59,463 nucleotides of DNA from NCBI GenBank assembly GCA_024742605.1, contig JANSYC010000020.1, positions 1 through 59,463 of the forward strand. The letters run 5' to 3'. Below are positions 51,742 to 59,463 of this stretch, piece by piece. Position 1 is the stretch's first letter, and each line of letters opens with the position of its first letter. The DNA is from Alphaproteobacteria bacterium (GTDB lineage: Bacteria > Pseudomonadota > Alphaproteobacteria > Thalassobaculales > Thalassobaculaceae). A model generated the notes under the pieces. That model saw only the letters and a program-made list of their open reading frames with translations, searched no databases and was not told where the DNA came from. Made by a program: the position numbers and the translations under genes.

Positions 51742-52680
51742 CTAGTTGTGATCGGCGCTGAACACCGACCAGCCGGTCTCGGTGGTCAGCCGTTCCAGGG
51801 CCCGGGTTCCCAAATGGGAGTTTCCGTTGGCGTTCAAACCGGGAGACCAGACCGCGACAGAGGCCTTTCCCGGCGCGATCGCCAGAATCCCGCCGCCGAC
51901 GCCGGATTTTCCCGGCATTCCCACGCTGAACGCGAAATCGCCCGAGGCATCGTAGTGCCCGCAGGTCAGCATCAGGGCGTTGATCCGGCGCGCCCGGGCC
52001 GGGGACACCACCTGTCCGCCACCCGGATGCCGGCCGTCCAGCATCAGGAACCGTCCGGCGCGGGCCAACTGATGGCAGGTCATCTCGATGGCGCACTGAT
52101 TGAAGTAGGAGGCCAGAACCGGCTCCACCGGATTCTGCAGATTGCCGAACGCGCGCATGTAGTTTGCCAGCGCCGCATTCCGGTAGCCGTGCTCGGCCTC
52201 GGATTGCGCGATGGCGGGATCGACGACGATGCTGCCATCGTCGGTCAGATAGCGCAGAAAATTGATCAGCTCGCCGATCGCGTCCCCTGTCCGATGGCCG
52301 GCCAGATTGACGTCGCTGATCACGATTGCGCCCGCATTGATGAACGGGTTCCGGGGAATGCCGTTCTCGCGTTCAAGCTGGACGATGGAATTGAAGGCGG
52401 ACCCGGAAGGCTCACGCCCGACCCGGTCCCAGAGCGCGTTGCCGACCTTGCCCAGGGCGAGGGTGAGGGTGAAGACCTTGGAAATCGACTGGATCGAGAA
52501 CCCGGTTTCCGCGTCGCCCCCCAGAATCACCTCGCCCTCGGCGGTGACGACGGCGAGCCCGAACCGGTTCGGGTCGGCGCTGGCCAGCCCCGGGATATAG
52601 CTCGCGACCGTTCCCCGCTCGGTTTCGGCGCGCATATCCGCGACGATGTCGTCGATGATGGCTTTCAGATCGTGGCGCAC
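51742..52680 (-). CDS. glsA: Glutaminase
   Basis: Serine-dependent enzyme hydrolysing glutamine to glutamate and ammonia. 312 residues, normal for the bacterial GlsA/B family. The catalytic Ser65-x-x-Lys68 is in [37 protein letters not shown] and the [11 protein letters not shown] motif complete the active site. GTG at 52680 is chosen because GGGAGG (minus strand, 52693-52688) lies seven bases upstream; a TTG at 52710 would place that site inside the gene. Glutaminase feeds glutamate pools and may aid acid resistance. Confidence 0.95.
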   Translation of the reverse strand: MRHDLKAIIDDIVADMRAETERGTVASYIPGLASADPNRFGLAVVTAEGEVILGGDAETGFSIQSISKVFTLTLALGKVGNALWDRVGREPSGSAFNSIVQLERENGIPRNPFINAGAIVISDVNLAGHRTGDAIGELINFLRYLTDDGSIVVDPAIAQSEAEHGYRNAALANYMRAFGNLQNPVEPVLASYFNQCAIEMTCHQLARAGRFLMLDGRHPGGGQVVSPARARRINALMLTCGHYDASGDFAFSVGMPGKSGVGGGILAIAPGKASVAVWSPGLNANGNSHLGTRALERLTTETGWSVFSADHN

Positions 52681-52747
52681 GCCTGGACCTCCCGGAGTTT
52701 CGGTCGGCAAGGTCGCATGCTCGGAGCCCGGGAGCCAGAGCGGCCGC

Positions 52748-54382
52748 TCAGGTCCGGTGCGCGCCGCGCAGGGCGCCGACCGCCTGGATCAGTCCGTTGG
52801 TGGAGCCGTCCTTCTCGGGGGCGGGATGGCCGCTCTCGACCAGCGGTTTGATCTTGCCGGCGAGCTTCTTGCCCAGTTCCACACCCCATTGGTCGAAGGA
52901 GTTGAGGTCCCAGATCGCGCCCTCGACGAACACCCGGTGTTCGTACAAGGCCAGAATCCTGCCGAGCGTCTCTGGATCGAGCTTGCGGTACAGCAGGGTG
53001 GTCGAGGGACGGTTGCCCGGAAACACCCGGTGCGGCGCCAGGGCATCGGGGTCGGAAGCCCCCTCGGCGGCGGACTGCTCGCGGGCGGCGTCGAGGGTCT
53101 GTCCGGTCAGCAGCGCCTCGGACTGGGCGAGACAGTTCGCCAGCAACAGAACGTGATGTTCGTCCAGGCCCGCATCGTGTCCGGTCGCGGCCACCAGAAA
53201 TTCGCAGGGGATCACATCGGTGCCCTGGTGGATCAGCTGATAGAAGGCATGCTGGCCGTTGGTGCCGGCCTCCCCCCAGACAATGGGACCGGACGCCCGC
53301 GGCAGCGGTGTGCCGTCGCGCGCGACCCGCTTGCCGTTGCTCTCCATGTCCAGTTGCTGGAGATAGGCGGGCAGCCGGGCGAGGCGCTGGTCATAGGGCA
53401 GAACCGCGCGGCTCGGATAGCCGCAGATGTTGCGGTGCCAGATCCCGATCAGGGCCAGCAGCACCGGCATGTTCCGATCCAGCGGGGCGGCACGGAAGTG
53501 GTCGTCCATCGCCGACGCGCCCGCCAGCAGCTCGTGGAACGCTTTCGGCCCGGTCGCCAGCATGATCGACAGCCCGATCGGCCCCCACAGGGAGTAACGC
53601 CCGCCGACCCAGTCTTCGAACCCGAACACCCGGTCGCCGTCGATCCCGAAATCCCGCGCCTTGTCGCCCGCCGATGAGATCGCCGCGAAATGTCCGCCAA
53701 CGGCGTCCGCCCCGACCGCGGAGGTCAACCAGGCCTTCGCGGATTTCGCATTGGTCATGGTCTCGATCGTTGTGAAGGTCTTCGACGCCACGACCACAAG
53801 TGTCCTATGCGGATCGAGTGTCCGAACTGTGTCCGCCAAATGGGCGCCGTCCACGTTGGAGACGAAATGGACGCGTGGGCCGTCATGATAGGGCGCGAGC
53901 GCCCTGGTGACCATCAGCGGTCCCAGATCGGAGCCGCCGATGCCGATATTGATCACATCGGTGAACGCGCGGCCGTCCGGGGCCGGGATGGTTCCGCCCC
54001 GGACCCCGTCCGCGAATGCGGCCATACGCTCCAGGGTCTCGGACACCTCCGGCATCACATCGGCGCCGTCCACCTCGATCACCCGGTCGGCAGGCGCGCG
54101 CAGGGCAGTGTGCAGCACTGCGCGGTCCTCGGTCGTATTGATCTTGACGCCCGAAAGCATGGCATCCCGCTTGCGCTCGACACCGGTCTCGGCGGCGAGC
54201 GCGAGCAGCAGGTTCAGGGCCTCGGCATCGACCGACGTCTTCGAGAAGTCGAGAATCATGTCGTCCAGCCGGGCGGAAAACCTCTGGAACCGGTCGGGCT
54301 GCCCCTCGAACAGATCGGCAATCGGCCGGTCGGCGGTGGCCGCCCGGTGGTCTGCTAACTGTTCCCAGATGCGATCCGTCAT
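52748..54382 (-). CDS. pgi: Glucose-6-phosphate isomerase
   Basis: Interconverts glucose-6-phosphate and fructose-6-phosphate. 544 residues, normal. Signature stretches are [59 protein letters not shown], and [27 protein letters not shown] with the catalytic Glu and His. ATG at 54382 follows AAGGCGGG; the longer in-frame extension is not conserved. It supports the gluconeogenic/glycogen genes elsewhere in the window, though it is not in an operon with them. Confidence 0.97.
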   Translation of the reverse strand: MTDRIWEQLADHRAATADRPIADLFEGQPDRFQRFSARLDDMILDFSKTSVDAEALNLLLALAAETGVERKRDAMLSGVKINTTEDRAVLHTALRAPADRVIEVDGADVMPEVSETLERMAAFADGVRGGTIPAPDGRAFTDVINIGIGGSDLGPLMVTRALAPYHDGPRVHFVSNVDGAHLADTVRTLDPHRTLVVVASKTFTTIETMTNAKSAKAWLTSAVGADAVGGHFAAISSAGDKARDFGIDGDRVFGFEDWVGGRYSLWGPIGLSIMLATGPKAFHELLAGASAMDDHFRAAPLDRNMPVLLALIGIWHRNICGYPSRAVLPYDQRLARLPAYLQQLDMESNGKRVARDGTPLPRASGPIVWGEAGTNGQHAFYQLIHQGTDVIPCEFLVAATGHDAGLDEHHVLLLANCLAQSEALLTGQTLDAAREQSAAEGASDPDALAPHRVFPGNRPSTTLLYRKLDPETLGRILALYEHRVFVEGAIWDLNSFDQWGVELGKKLAGKIKPLVESGHPAPEKDGSTNGLIQAVGALRGAHRT

Positions 54383-54416
54383 GATCCCGCCTTGTGTTGA
54401 CTCCCGAACGAGGGCG

Positions 54417-55577
54417 CTAAGCCCGCTGATTGAACCTACGTCCGACCAGCGCGCTGGCAATGTTGATCTTCTGGATATCGATCGCCCCACCGGCGATGCC
54501 CCAGCCCCAGGCGTCGCGCATCTTCTGCTCCATGCCGTATTCCTTGGCGTATCCGTAGCCGCCCATCACCTGGAGTGCCGCGCCGGTGACCTCACGCACC
54601 ATCTCGTTGGCGAAGCACTTGGCGAGGGAGCTGTCCATGATGCTGGGCAGGCCGTCTTCGGCATTCTTTGCGGCACGCCAGATCAACAGCCGGGACGCCT
54701 CGACCCGGATCTTCATTTCCGCAAGCTTCATCTGCACCGCCTGAAACTCGACAAGCTCCTTGCCGAACGCCTTCCGCTCCTGGGTATAGGCGACCGCCTG
54801 GTCGAGGGCGGACTGGGCGATGCCCAGGCACATGGTGGCATTGCCGCAGCGTTCCAGATCGAAGGCCTCCATCAGATGCTTGAAGCCGCCCGCTGGCACG
54901 ATCAGGTTCTCCTTCGGGATCCGCACGTCCTCGAAAAAGATGTCCGCCGACGGAATGCCGCGAAAGCCCATCAGCTTCTCGCGCGGACCGAAGGACACGC
55001 CGCCCCGGTCCTTTTCCACATAGAGCGCACCGATGCCCTTCGCGCCCGGCGCGTCCGACATCTTGGTGTAGACCACATAGGAGTCCGAATGCCCGCCGCC
55101 GGAGCACCAGCGCTTCTGGCCGTTCAAAATGTAGTGGTCGCCATCCTCGACCGCTTTGGTCTTCAGGTCGGTCAGCGCGGTCCCGGCATCGGGCTCGGAC
55201 ATGGCGACGGCACAGACCAGATCTCCGGAACAGACTTTCGGGACCACCGAAGCGGCGAGGCTGGAGCCGGCAAAGTGTTCGACCGCGCGGATCGGACCCA
55301 CGGAGCTTTCGAAGATAGGGAAGGCGACGGCGGGGGAAACCTTGGCGAATTCCTCCAGGACGATGAGGGCTTCCAGATTGCCCAGACCAAGACCGCCCAA
55401 CTCTGTCGAGACATTGACGCCCAGGAACCCCATTTCCGCATACCGTTTCAGCCAGGACTTGGAGAGCGCTTCGTCCTTTTCCTCAAGCTCCTTGGCGATA
55501 TCCGGCATTTCGGTGGTGGCGAAGGCGCGTGCGGTCTCGCGCAGCTGTTCCTGATCTTCTGTCAGACGGAAATCCAT
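54417..55577 (-). CDS. Acyl-CoA dehydrogenase with displaced catalytic base
   Basis: FAD enzyme oxidising acyl-CoA to enoyl-CoA, 386 residues. Signatures: VCAVAMSEPDAGTALTDLKT, NGQKRWCSGGG, and ERKAFGKELVEFQAVQMKLAEM. The usual catalytic Glu (in YEGT) is absent: the C-terminal motif reads GIAGGAIDIQ with Gly363 in that place. Glu242 in FDLERCGNA aligns with the alternative base of isovaleryl-CoA and long-chain dehydrogenases, so activity on branched or long substrates is plausible. ATG at 55577; the CTGGGAG upstream is at the long end of normal spacing. It follows pgi with a short gap and is not clearly in its operon. Confidence 0.93.
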   Translation of the reverse strand: MDFRLTEDQEQLRETARAFATTEMPDIAKELEEKDEALSKSWLKRYAEMGFLGVNVSTELGGLGLGNLEALIVLEEFAKVSPAVAFPIFESSVGPIRAVEHFAGSSLAASVVPKVCSGDLVCAVAMSEPDAGTALTDLKTKAVEDGDHYILNGQKRWCSGGGHSDSYVVYTKMSDAPGAKGIGALYVEKDRGGVSFGPREKLMGFRGIPSADIFFEDVRIPKENLIVPAGGFKHLMEAFDLERCGNATMCLGIAQSALDQAVAYTQERKAFGKELVEFQAVQMKLAEMKIRVEASRLLIWRAAKNAEDGLPSIMDSSLAKCFANEMVREVTGAALQVMGGYGYAKEYGMEQKMRDAWGWGIAGGAIDIQKINIASALVGRRFNQRA

Positions 55578-55813
55578 AGCGTCATTCACTCCCAGAGGTT
55601 CTGGCCGGTTGGCCCGGCGGCGGCCCAAGGATGCGACGCCCGTCGGCACCGGCACAAGCCCGTTCTGTCGGAGATGAACGGTTGAGGGTTCTCCGCTCTG
55701 CCGGAAAGAATAGGGTGCGTTTTCCAGGGGGTCTGCTACGCTGTTGAACAGAAAGATGCAGGCCCTGACGACGGCGTGCTTTTCGAAATCTAGAAGCCAT
55801 CGGGAGATCTAGT

Positions 55814-56143
55814 ATGCGGAGATGCATCGCAGTTTTGGCGTTGGCCACGTTTCTCGTCGGCGCATCGCTGCAGTCGGCCAAGGCGGAAGGCCTCAGCACG
55901 GAAACCCTGGCCTACACCTTCGTCCTCGCCCTGGCGGGAACGGCAGCCGGTGCTGCCGTGATGCCGGTCGTCGCGCCGATGGCCGCGCCGGCGGTGGCCG
56001 GCGCCTACGCAACGACCGCCGGAGCGGTAAACGGCGCATTGGTGGGTTTCGGGTCGTTGATCATGTTGGAGCCGCGCTCGATGGGGGCCGTCCTCGGGAT
56101 GGGTGCCGGGCTGATGAGCGGACTGTATTTCTTCGGCGATTGA
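55814..56143 (+). CDS. Small glycine-rich membrane protein, first gene of an undescribed three-gene locus
   Basis: 109 residues. A signal peptide (MRRCIAVLALATFLVGASLQ, predicted cleavage after AKA at 24) is followed by hydrophobic Gly/Ala-rich segments around 33-70 and 80-107 (GAVLGMGAGLMSGLYFFG). They resemble glycine-zipper membrane helices, so it may insert or oligomerise in a membrane. A GGGAG precedes the ATG by about nine bases. The two larger paralogues follow 72 bases downstream in the same direction and probably share a transcript. I do not recognise the family. Confidence 0.7.
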   Translation: MRRCIAVLALATFLVGASLQSAKAEGLSTETLAYTFVLALAGTAAGAAVMPVVAPMAAPAVAGAYATTAGAVNGALVGFGSLIMLEPRSMGAVLGMGAGLMSGLYFFGD

Positions 56144-56215
56144 GGCATGTCGCAAGGGGAGGGGACGTGCGCCATAGGTCCGTGTCCGTGGAGCAATTCT
56201 GGAGAAGAGGCTCTC

Positions 56216-57427
56216 ATGTTGAGACGCAGGATCGTACGCTTAGGCGCCGCTGCCATGGGGATGTTCTTATGGTCCGGGGCGGCATGGGCACTGCAGGTCG
56301 GATCGGACGTCTCCGGCGAAGCGGAACTGGCGCAACGTCAGATCCCGCTGCCTGAAGGCGAATGGACGGTTGCCGGAGTCGGCACCAATACCTTGGTGAG
56401 CGGCGATCCCGGAGCATTCGGGACGATTGAGAACGCCGTACTGGTGCGGACCGGCTCCGACGGCGCGATCGACGCGGTGATCGAACTGAACGTGAACCGT
56501 TTATCGGTTCAGGGTGGCTGGGGAGTTGCCGCTGCCTGCACCAAGACGGTGAGCCTTTCGGCCGTGGCCTTCTACAAGACCAAGGTGGACGGGTTCTGTC
56601 TTTTCGTGGCGCCCACCGATCTCGGTGTTCCCAACGCACCCGGACCGGACGCATGGACCGAGGTGCGATCCATCCTGCATGCCGATGGTGCCACGCCTTC
56701 GCCAACCTGGTTGACAGTCGGCTATCGGGTCTCCGATCGCGGAGATGTGCTGGATGTGCGGTATCACTTCGACCCCAAGGCGCTTGGGCTTGAGCCGGTT
56801 ACCGGCGATGCGTGGACGCTGGAGTCGGTGCTGCAGACACCGGACCGGTACGCTGCGCTCAATCAGTTGAACGCATGGGGCGGTCTCGCGGCTGGCCTCG
56901 TTGAGGACGGCTTTCGCGGCGCGCTCGACGGCCGGATGACCGAAGCGCCGCTGCCGAATCCCTGGGAGGTCCCTGCCGCCCGTGTGACTGCGGTCGACGA
57001 CAAGCAGGACGCGGCTGCACCGGCCGCTGCAGCACCGATTGGTCAGGTCAGCCCGTCGGCCAGGATCCAGGCGCTGGACGCGTTGCTCGCCAAAGGCGCG
57101 ATCAGCCCGGAAGACCACGCTGCCTATATGGGCGCGATCAGGAGTGAGAACGAAAAGGCTCCTGAGACGGCCACGGACTATTACAGCACGCTCTGGGCCA
57201 AGGTTGTGTCCTATAACTTCTTTCGGGTCTCAGTGGACTACCTGTTGGCCTTCGTTGTAACGGTCAATTCCCTCATCTCCGGTTACATCACCGCAGCGAT
57301 CGTCGCGACCCACAGCGTCGTCCAGGTCTTCAACGACATGTGGTGGGACAGCTACATTCTGTCGACTACCAAGGGAGAAACGGTCGACTTCGTTTATATC
57401 GGCGCCGGCAAGGGAGCGGATTCATGA
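56216..57427 (+). CDS. Secreted SHOCT/DUF2061-like protein, paralogue A
   Basis: 403 residues. Signal peptide (1-25, ending GAAWA). A novel domain at about 27-235 holds QIPLPEGEWTVAGVGTNT, GWGVAAACTKT, FCLFV and TVGYRVSDRGDVLDVRYHFDPKALG; Cys108 and Cys128 may form a disulfide. An Ala/Pro linker leads to a SHOCT-like helical hairpin (281-310, RIQALDALLAKGAISPEDHAAYMGAI). Then comes a two-helix segment at about 325-375 (WAKVVSYNFFRVSVDYLLAFVV...NDMWWDSY) that resembles DUF2061 but has lost its HE pair. ATG at 56216 follows GGAGAAGAGG. The stop overlaps the start of paralogue B in ATGA. No function is known. Confidence 0.75.
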   Translation: MLRRRIVRLGAAAMGMFLWSGAAWALQVGSDVSGEAELAQRQIPLPEGEWTVAGVGTNTLVSGDPGAFGTIENAVLVRTGSDGAIDAVIELNVNRLSVQGGWGVAAACTKTVSLSAVAFYKTKVDGFCLFVAPTDLGVPNAPGPDAWTEVRSILHADGATPSPTWLTVGYRVSDRGDVLDVRYHFDPKALGLEPVTGDAWTLESVLQTPDRYAALNQLNAWGGLAAGLVEDGFRGALDGRMTEAPLPNPWEVPAARVTAVDDKQDAAAPAAAAPIGQVSPSARIQALDALLAKGAISPEDHAAYMGAIRSENEKAPETATDYYSTLWAKVVSYNFFRVSVDYLLAFVVTVNSLISGYITAAIVATHSVVQVFNDMWWDSYILSTTKGETVDFVYIGAGKGADS

Positions 57428-58626
57428 GGATGGGGGTTAAGGTCCTTTGGGCGGGATTGAGCCTGAGCATTCTTGGGATGCTCGGTGCGGCGGCGGACGC
57501 ATCCGCGCAGGTGGTCGGCGAGCAGGCGACGGGCAACCTCCTGGTCGCGGGCAAACAGGTTCCGCTGCCGCCGGGCACCTTTACCGTTATCTCGGTGGAC
57601 ACGGCTCCGGCGCGCGTCCAGGAAGTTGAAACCTTGGTCGAGCGGCTTGATCTGGGGCCGATCCAAACGGTTGTTCTGGCCAGCGCGGCAGAGGGACGGG
57701 TGAACAGTGTGGTCGAGATCTCGGCCAACCTCATTCCGCACCACGACGGCTGGGGAACGACGGCGGACTGTACCCGTACGGATCTCTACGCCGCCGTCAC
57801 CAACTACAAGAGCGGCTGGGACGTTTCCTGCCTTTATCTCAAGCCGATTGCCGTCGACGGGCGTGAGGGCATGCCGGGCGGTTCGCCGCTGATCGCCTAC
57901 GCGAAGCTCCAAGAGGCCGAGGCAAGCGATTTCTGGATCACTGCAGGTTTGCGGGTCGCCAACCGACAGGATGTGCTCGACGTGCGTTATCATTTCGACC
58001 CTGCGATGTTCGGGGCTTCGGCCTCGGCGGCAACGGCTGACACCTGGTCGCCGGCGGTGATCGAAAGGAATACGGCCCGGCTGATCGTCGTAAAGGATAT
58101 AGCGGCTTGGGCCAGCGCCATGGTTGTGGCCCTCGACCAGGGTCTGCGGGGGCGTTTGGCACCGGATCAGGTGGCCCTGCCGATCTCGGGTTCCTCGTCG
58201 GCGGTGGAGGGGAGCGGTGCTGAAGCGGCAAGTGTCGCCAATGCGGTTCGCGCGAAGGAGTTGCTGGCTCTGCGGGAGTCGGGTGAGCTGTCCCAGGACG
58301 AGTATCAGCGGCAGATGGCTCTTGTGAGTTCCGGTGCGGCGGCGGCAGCGGCGGCTGGCGGCTGGACCTACGCTCAGGTGGCGGGCTGGAAGGCGGCCAC
58401 ATACCGGGTGATGGTGACGGCCGTGAATGTCGGCATTGACTATATGTTCATCGGCCGACCGTTCGCTGCCGGCGTGCTGGTTATCCTGCAGGTGGTTGTG
58501 AACACCACCAAGTTCTTCTTCCATGAAATGCTTTGGCAGGACGTGTTCGGTGTCGGACCGCTCCAGCGCGAGAACCCGCGGGTGATCGAACTCGGCCCGC
58601 AACTGGTGACGGCTGCGACGCAATAG
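57424..58626 (+). CDS. Secreted SHOCT/DUF2061-like protein, paralogue B
   Basis: 400 residues. Signal peptide (1-28, cleavage after ASA). The same novel domain as paralogue A at about 30-245: QVPLPPGTFTVISVDT, GWGTTADCTRT, VSCLYLKPI and NRQDVLDVRYHFDPAMFG. Cys116 and Cys136 have the same 20-residue spacing as in A. A Ser/Ala-rich linker precedes a SHOCT-like hairpin (275-301, RAKELLALRESGELSQDEYQRQMALV). The C-terminal DUF2061-like two-helix domain (about 321-375) is well preserved: GWKAATYRVMV...NTTKFFFHEMLWQDVFG, including the HE-x-x-W motif. ATG 57424 overlaps the stop of A and has AAGGGAG upstream. Function unknown; envelope location inferred. Confidence 0.78.
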   Translation: MRMGVKVLWAGLSLSILGMLGAAADASAQVVGEQATGNLLVAGKQVPLPPGTFTVISVDTAPARVQEVETLVERLDLGPIQTVVLASAAEGRVNSVVEISANLIPHHDGWGTTADCTRTDLYAAVTNYKSGWDVSCLYLKPIAVDGREGMPGGSPLIAYAKLQEAEASDFWITAGLRVANRQDVLDVRYHFDPAMFGASASAATADTWSPAVIERNTARLIVVKDIAAWASAMVVALDQGLRGRLAPDQVALPISGSSSAVEGSGAEAASVANAVRAKELLALRESGELSQDEYQRQMALVSSGAAAAAAAGGWTYAQVAGWKAATYRVMVTAVNVGIDYMFIGRPFAAGVLVILQVVVNTTKFFFHEMLWQDVFGVGPLQRENPRVIELGPQLVTAATQ

Positions 58627-58656
58627 CGGAAAGCTTTGTTCTCCCGGACCGGGAAA

Positions 58657-58675
58657 CCCAGGGCCCATCCCTGGG
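58657..58675. terminator. Perfect 7-bp hairpin between paralogue B and map
   Basis: CCCAGGG (58657-58663) pairs with CCCTGGG (58669-58675) around five bases, 31 bases after the paralogue B stop. There is no T-run directly after it, so termination is uncertain. A weak promoter candidate for map, TTGACT (58692-58697), follows. Confidence 0.4.
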
Positions 58676-58767
58676 AAGCTCCAAGGAAGCATTGACTTTT
58701 CTTATCGGGAATTGTGTTTAGGTCAATTGGCATATCACAGGACGATTGATCGGGGTTTGGTTTGCAG

Positions 58768-59463
58768 ATGCTCAAGGGACAGACGGGCGGAAATCGGCGG
58801 TTCAGCAAGGGCCGGGATTACACGGGAAACCACGCCCCGCTGCATGACGCGGACGAGCTTGCGGCCATGCGCCGGGCCTGCCAATTGGCGGCAGCGACCC
58901 TTGATTACATCACCGAGTTCGTGGTGCCGGGTGTCAGCACCGGCAAGCTCGACCAGCTGATCGAAGCCTATATGCGCGAGAACGGGGCGGTGCCCGCGAC
59001 CCTCGGCTACAAGGGCTATCCGGCGTCCAGCTGCATCTCGATCAACCATGTGGTCAATCACGGCATTCCCGATGACCAGAAACTGCTGATGGACGGCGAT
59101 ATCGTGAATATCGACGTGACCGTCATCCTGGACGGCTGGTACGGCGATACCAGCCGGACCTACACCGTGGGCGAGAACGTGAAGGTGCTGGCCCGCCGTC
59201 TGATCGATGCCACCTACGAGGCCATGATGGCGGGGATCGCGCAGGTGGCGCCGGGCAAGCATATGGGTGATGTGGGCTGGGCGATCCGTCAGGTCTGCGA
59301 GCGGGAGCGGTTCACCTCGGTGCTGGAATTCGGCGGCCACGGGGTCGGCCGCAAGTTCCACGACGCGCCGTTCGTCCTGCACTGGGCCGAGCAGCCGGGC
59401 GAGGGGATCGAGCTGGAGCCGGGGATGTTCTTCACCGTCGAGCCGATGATCAACGCCGGCAAG
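58768..59463 (+). CDS. map: Methionine aminopeptidase type I, C-terminus cut by window edge
   Basis: Removes the initiator methionine from nascent proteins with a di-metal centre. 232 residues are visible; about 25-40 remain outside. Metal-ligand regions present: NIDVTVILDGWYGDTSRTY (two Asp), EFGGHGVGRKFHDAP (His), and TVEPMINAGK (Glu). The N-terminal extension before LHDADELAAMRRAC is about 25 residues, as in alphaproteobacterial enzymes. ATG at 58768 has only a weak GGGG upstream. It may share a transcript with the preceding secreted-protein locus, but a hairpin and 140 bases separate them. Confidence 0.95.
   Translation, partial: MLKGQTGGNRRFSKGRDYTGNHAPLHDADELAAMRRACQLAAATLDYITEFVVPGVSTGKLDQLIEAYMRENGAVPATLGYKGYPASSCISINHVVNHGIPDDQKLLMDGDIVNIDVTVILDGWYGDTSRTYTVGENVKVLARRLIDATYEAMMAGIAQVAPGKHMGDVGWAIRQVCERERFTSVLEFGGHGVGRKFHDAPFVLHWAEQPGEGIELEPGMFFTVEPMINAGK

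Overview
The window is a GC-rich, gene-dense piece of an alphaproteobacterial chromosome. GcrA with GANTC sites in its control region, a DUF2336 protein, a class I PHA synthase, a TAXI-type TRAP transporter and a CueR with the C-x7-C metal loop all fit Alphaproteobacteria. A Rhodospirillales-like marine or soil heterotroph is my best guess, but that is inference. I see no prophage, insertion sequence, CRISPR array or rRNA. One tRNA gene, tRNA-Glu(UUC), is present. Both window ends cut genes: phaC at the left (C-terminus missing) and map at the right (C-terminus missing).

Layout. 1-7.2 kb: phaC (minus), an OmpA-like lipoprotein, then hom, glpX and recJ. 7.2-12.2 kb: tRNA-Glu, a polytopic membrane protein, and a tightly coupled four-gene minus-strand operon (BKACE, SDR, dienelactone hydrolase, MDR reductase) that looks like a small catabolic pathway. 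12.2-19.8 kb: a TAXI receptor, fused TRAP permease and UspA operon, then a DUF2336 protein, a GAF-GGDEF diguanylate cyclase and a divergent hemerythrin-like protein. 19.8-25.7 kb: a strongly divergent PEP-carboxylase-like protein and the glycogen pair glgC-glgA. 25.6-33.5 kb: a CPA1 antiporter with a cNMP-binding tail, an EamA exporter, a small membrane protein, a copper ATPase with an unusual Cys/His-rich N-terminus, an agmatinase-family enzyme and a small conserved protein.

33.6-45.2 kb: a pentapeptide-repeat protein, pcaHG, mnmC, an 85-residue protein with an SDR, a PfkB kinase, a PrpF-like isomerase, a 28-residue membrane protein coupled to cueR, a YegS-like lipid kinase, an MDR enzyme and a UDP-glucuronate decarboxylase. 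45.2-55.6 kb: a flavin reductase, gcrA, an SDR, pepN, a racemase and polysaccharide-deacetylase pair, glutaminase, pgi and an acyl-CoA dehydrogenase with a displaced catalytic base. 55.8-58.6 kb: an undescribed three-gene envelope locus consisting of a small glycine-rich membrane protein and two tandem paralogues with a novel N-terminal domain, a SHOCT-like hairpin and a DUF2061-like membrane anchor. map follows.

The genes work together in several ways. Carbon storage is represented by phaC, glgC, glgA, glpX and pgi. Copper defence links cueR to the remote copA promoter through a clear MerR-type operator about 9.5 kb away. gcrA carries a perfect DnaA box next to a cluster of CcrM-type GANTC sites, which suggests cell-cycle wiring. 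The strongest candidates for something new are the 55.8-58.6 kb paralogue locus, the CueR-coupled 28-residue membrane peptide, the two rare-codon islands inside pepN and mnmC, and the degenerate PEP carboxylase.
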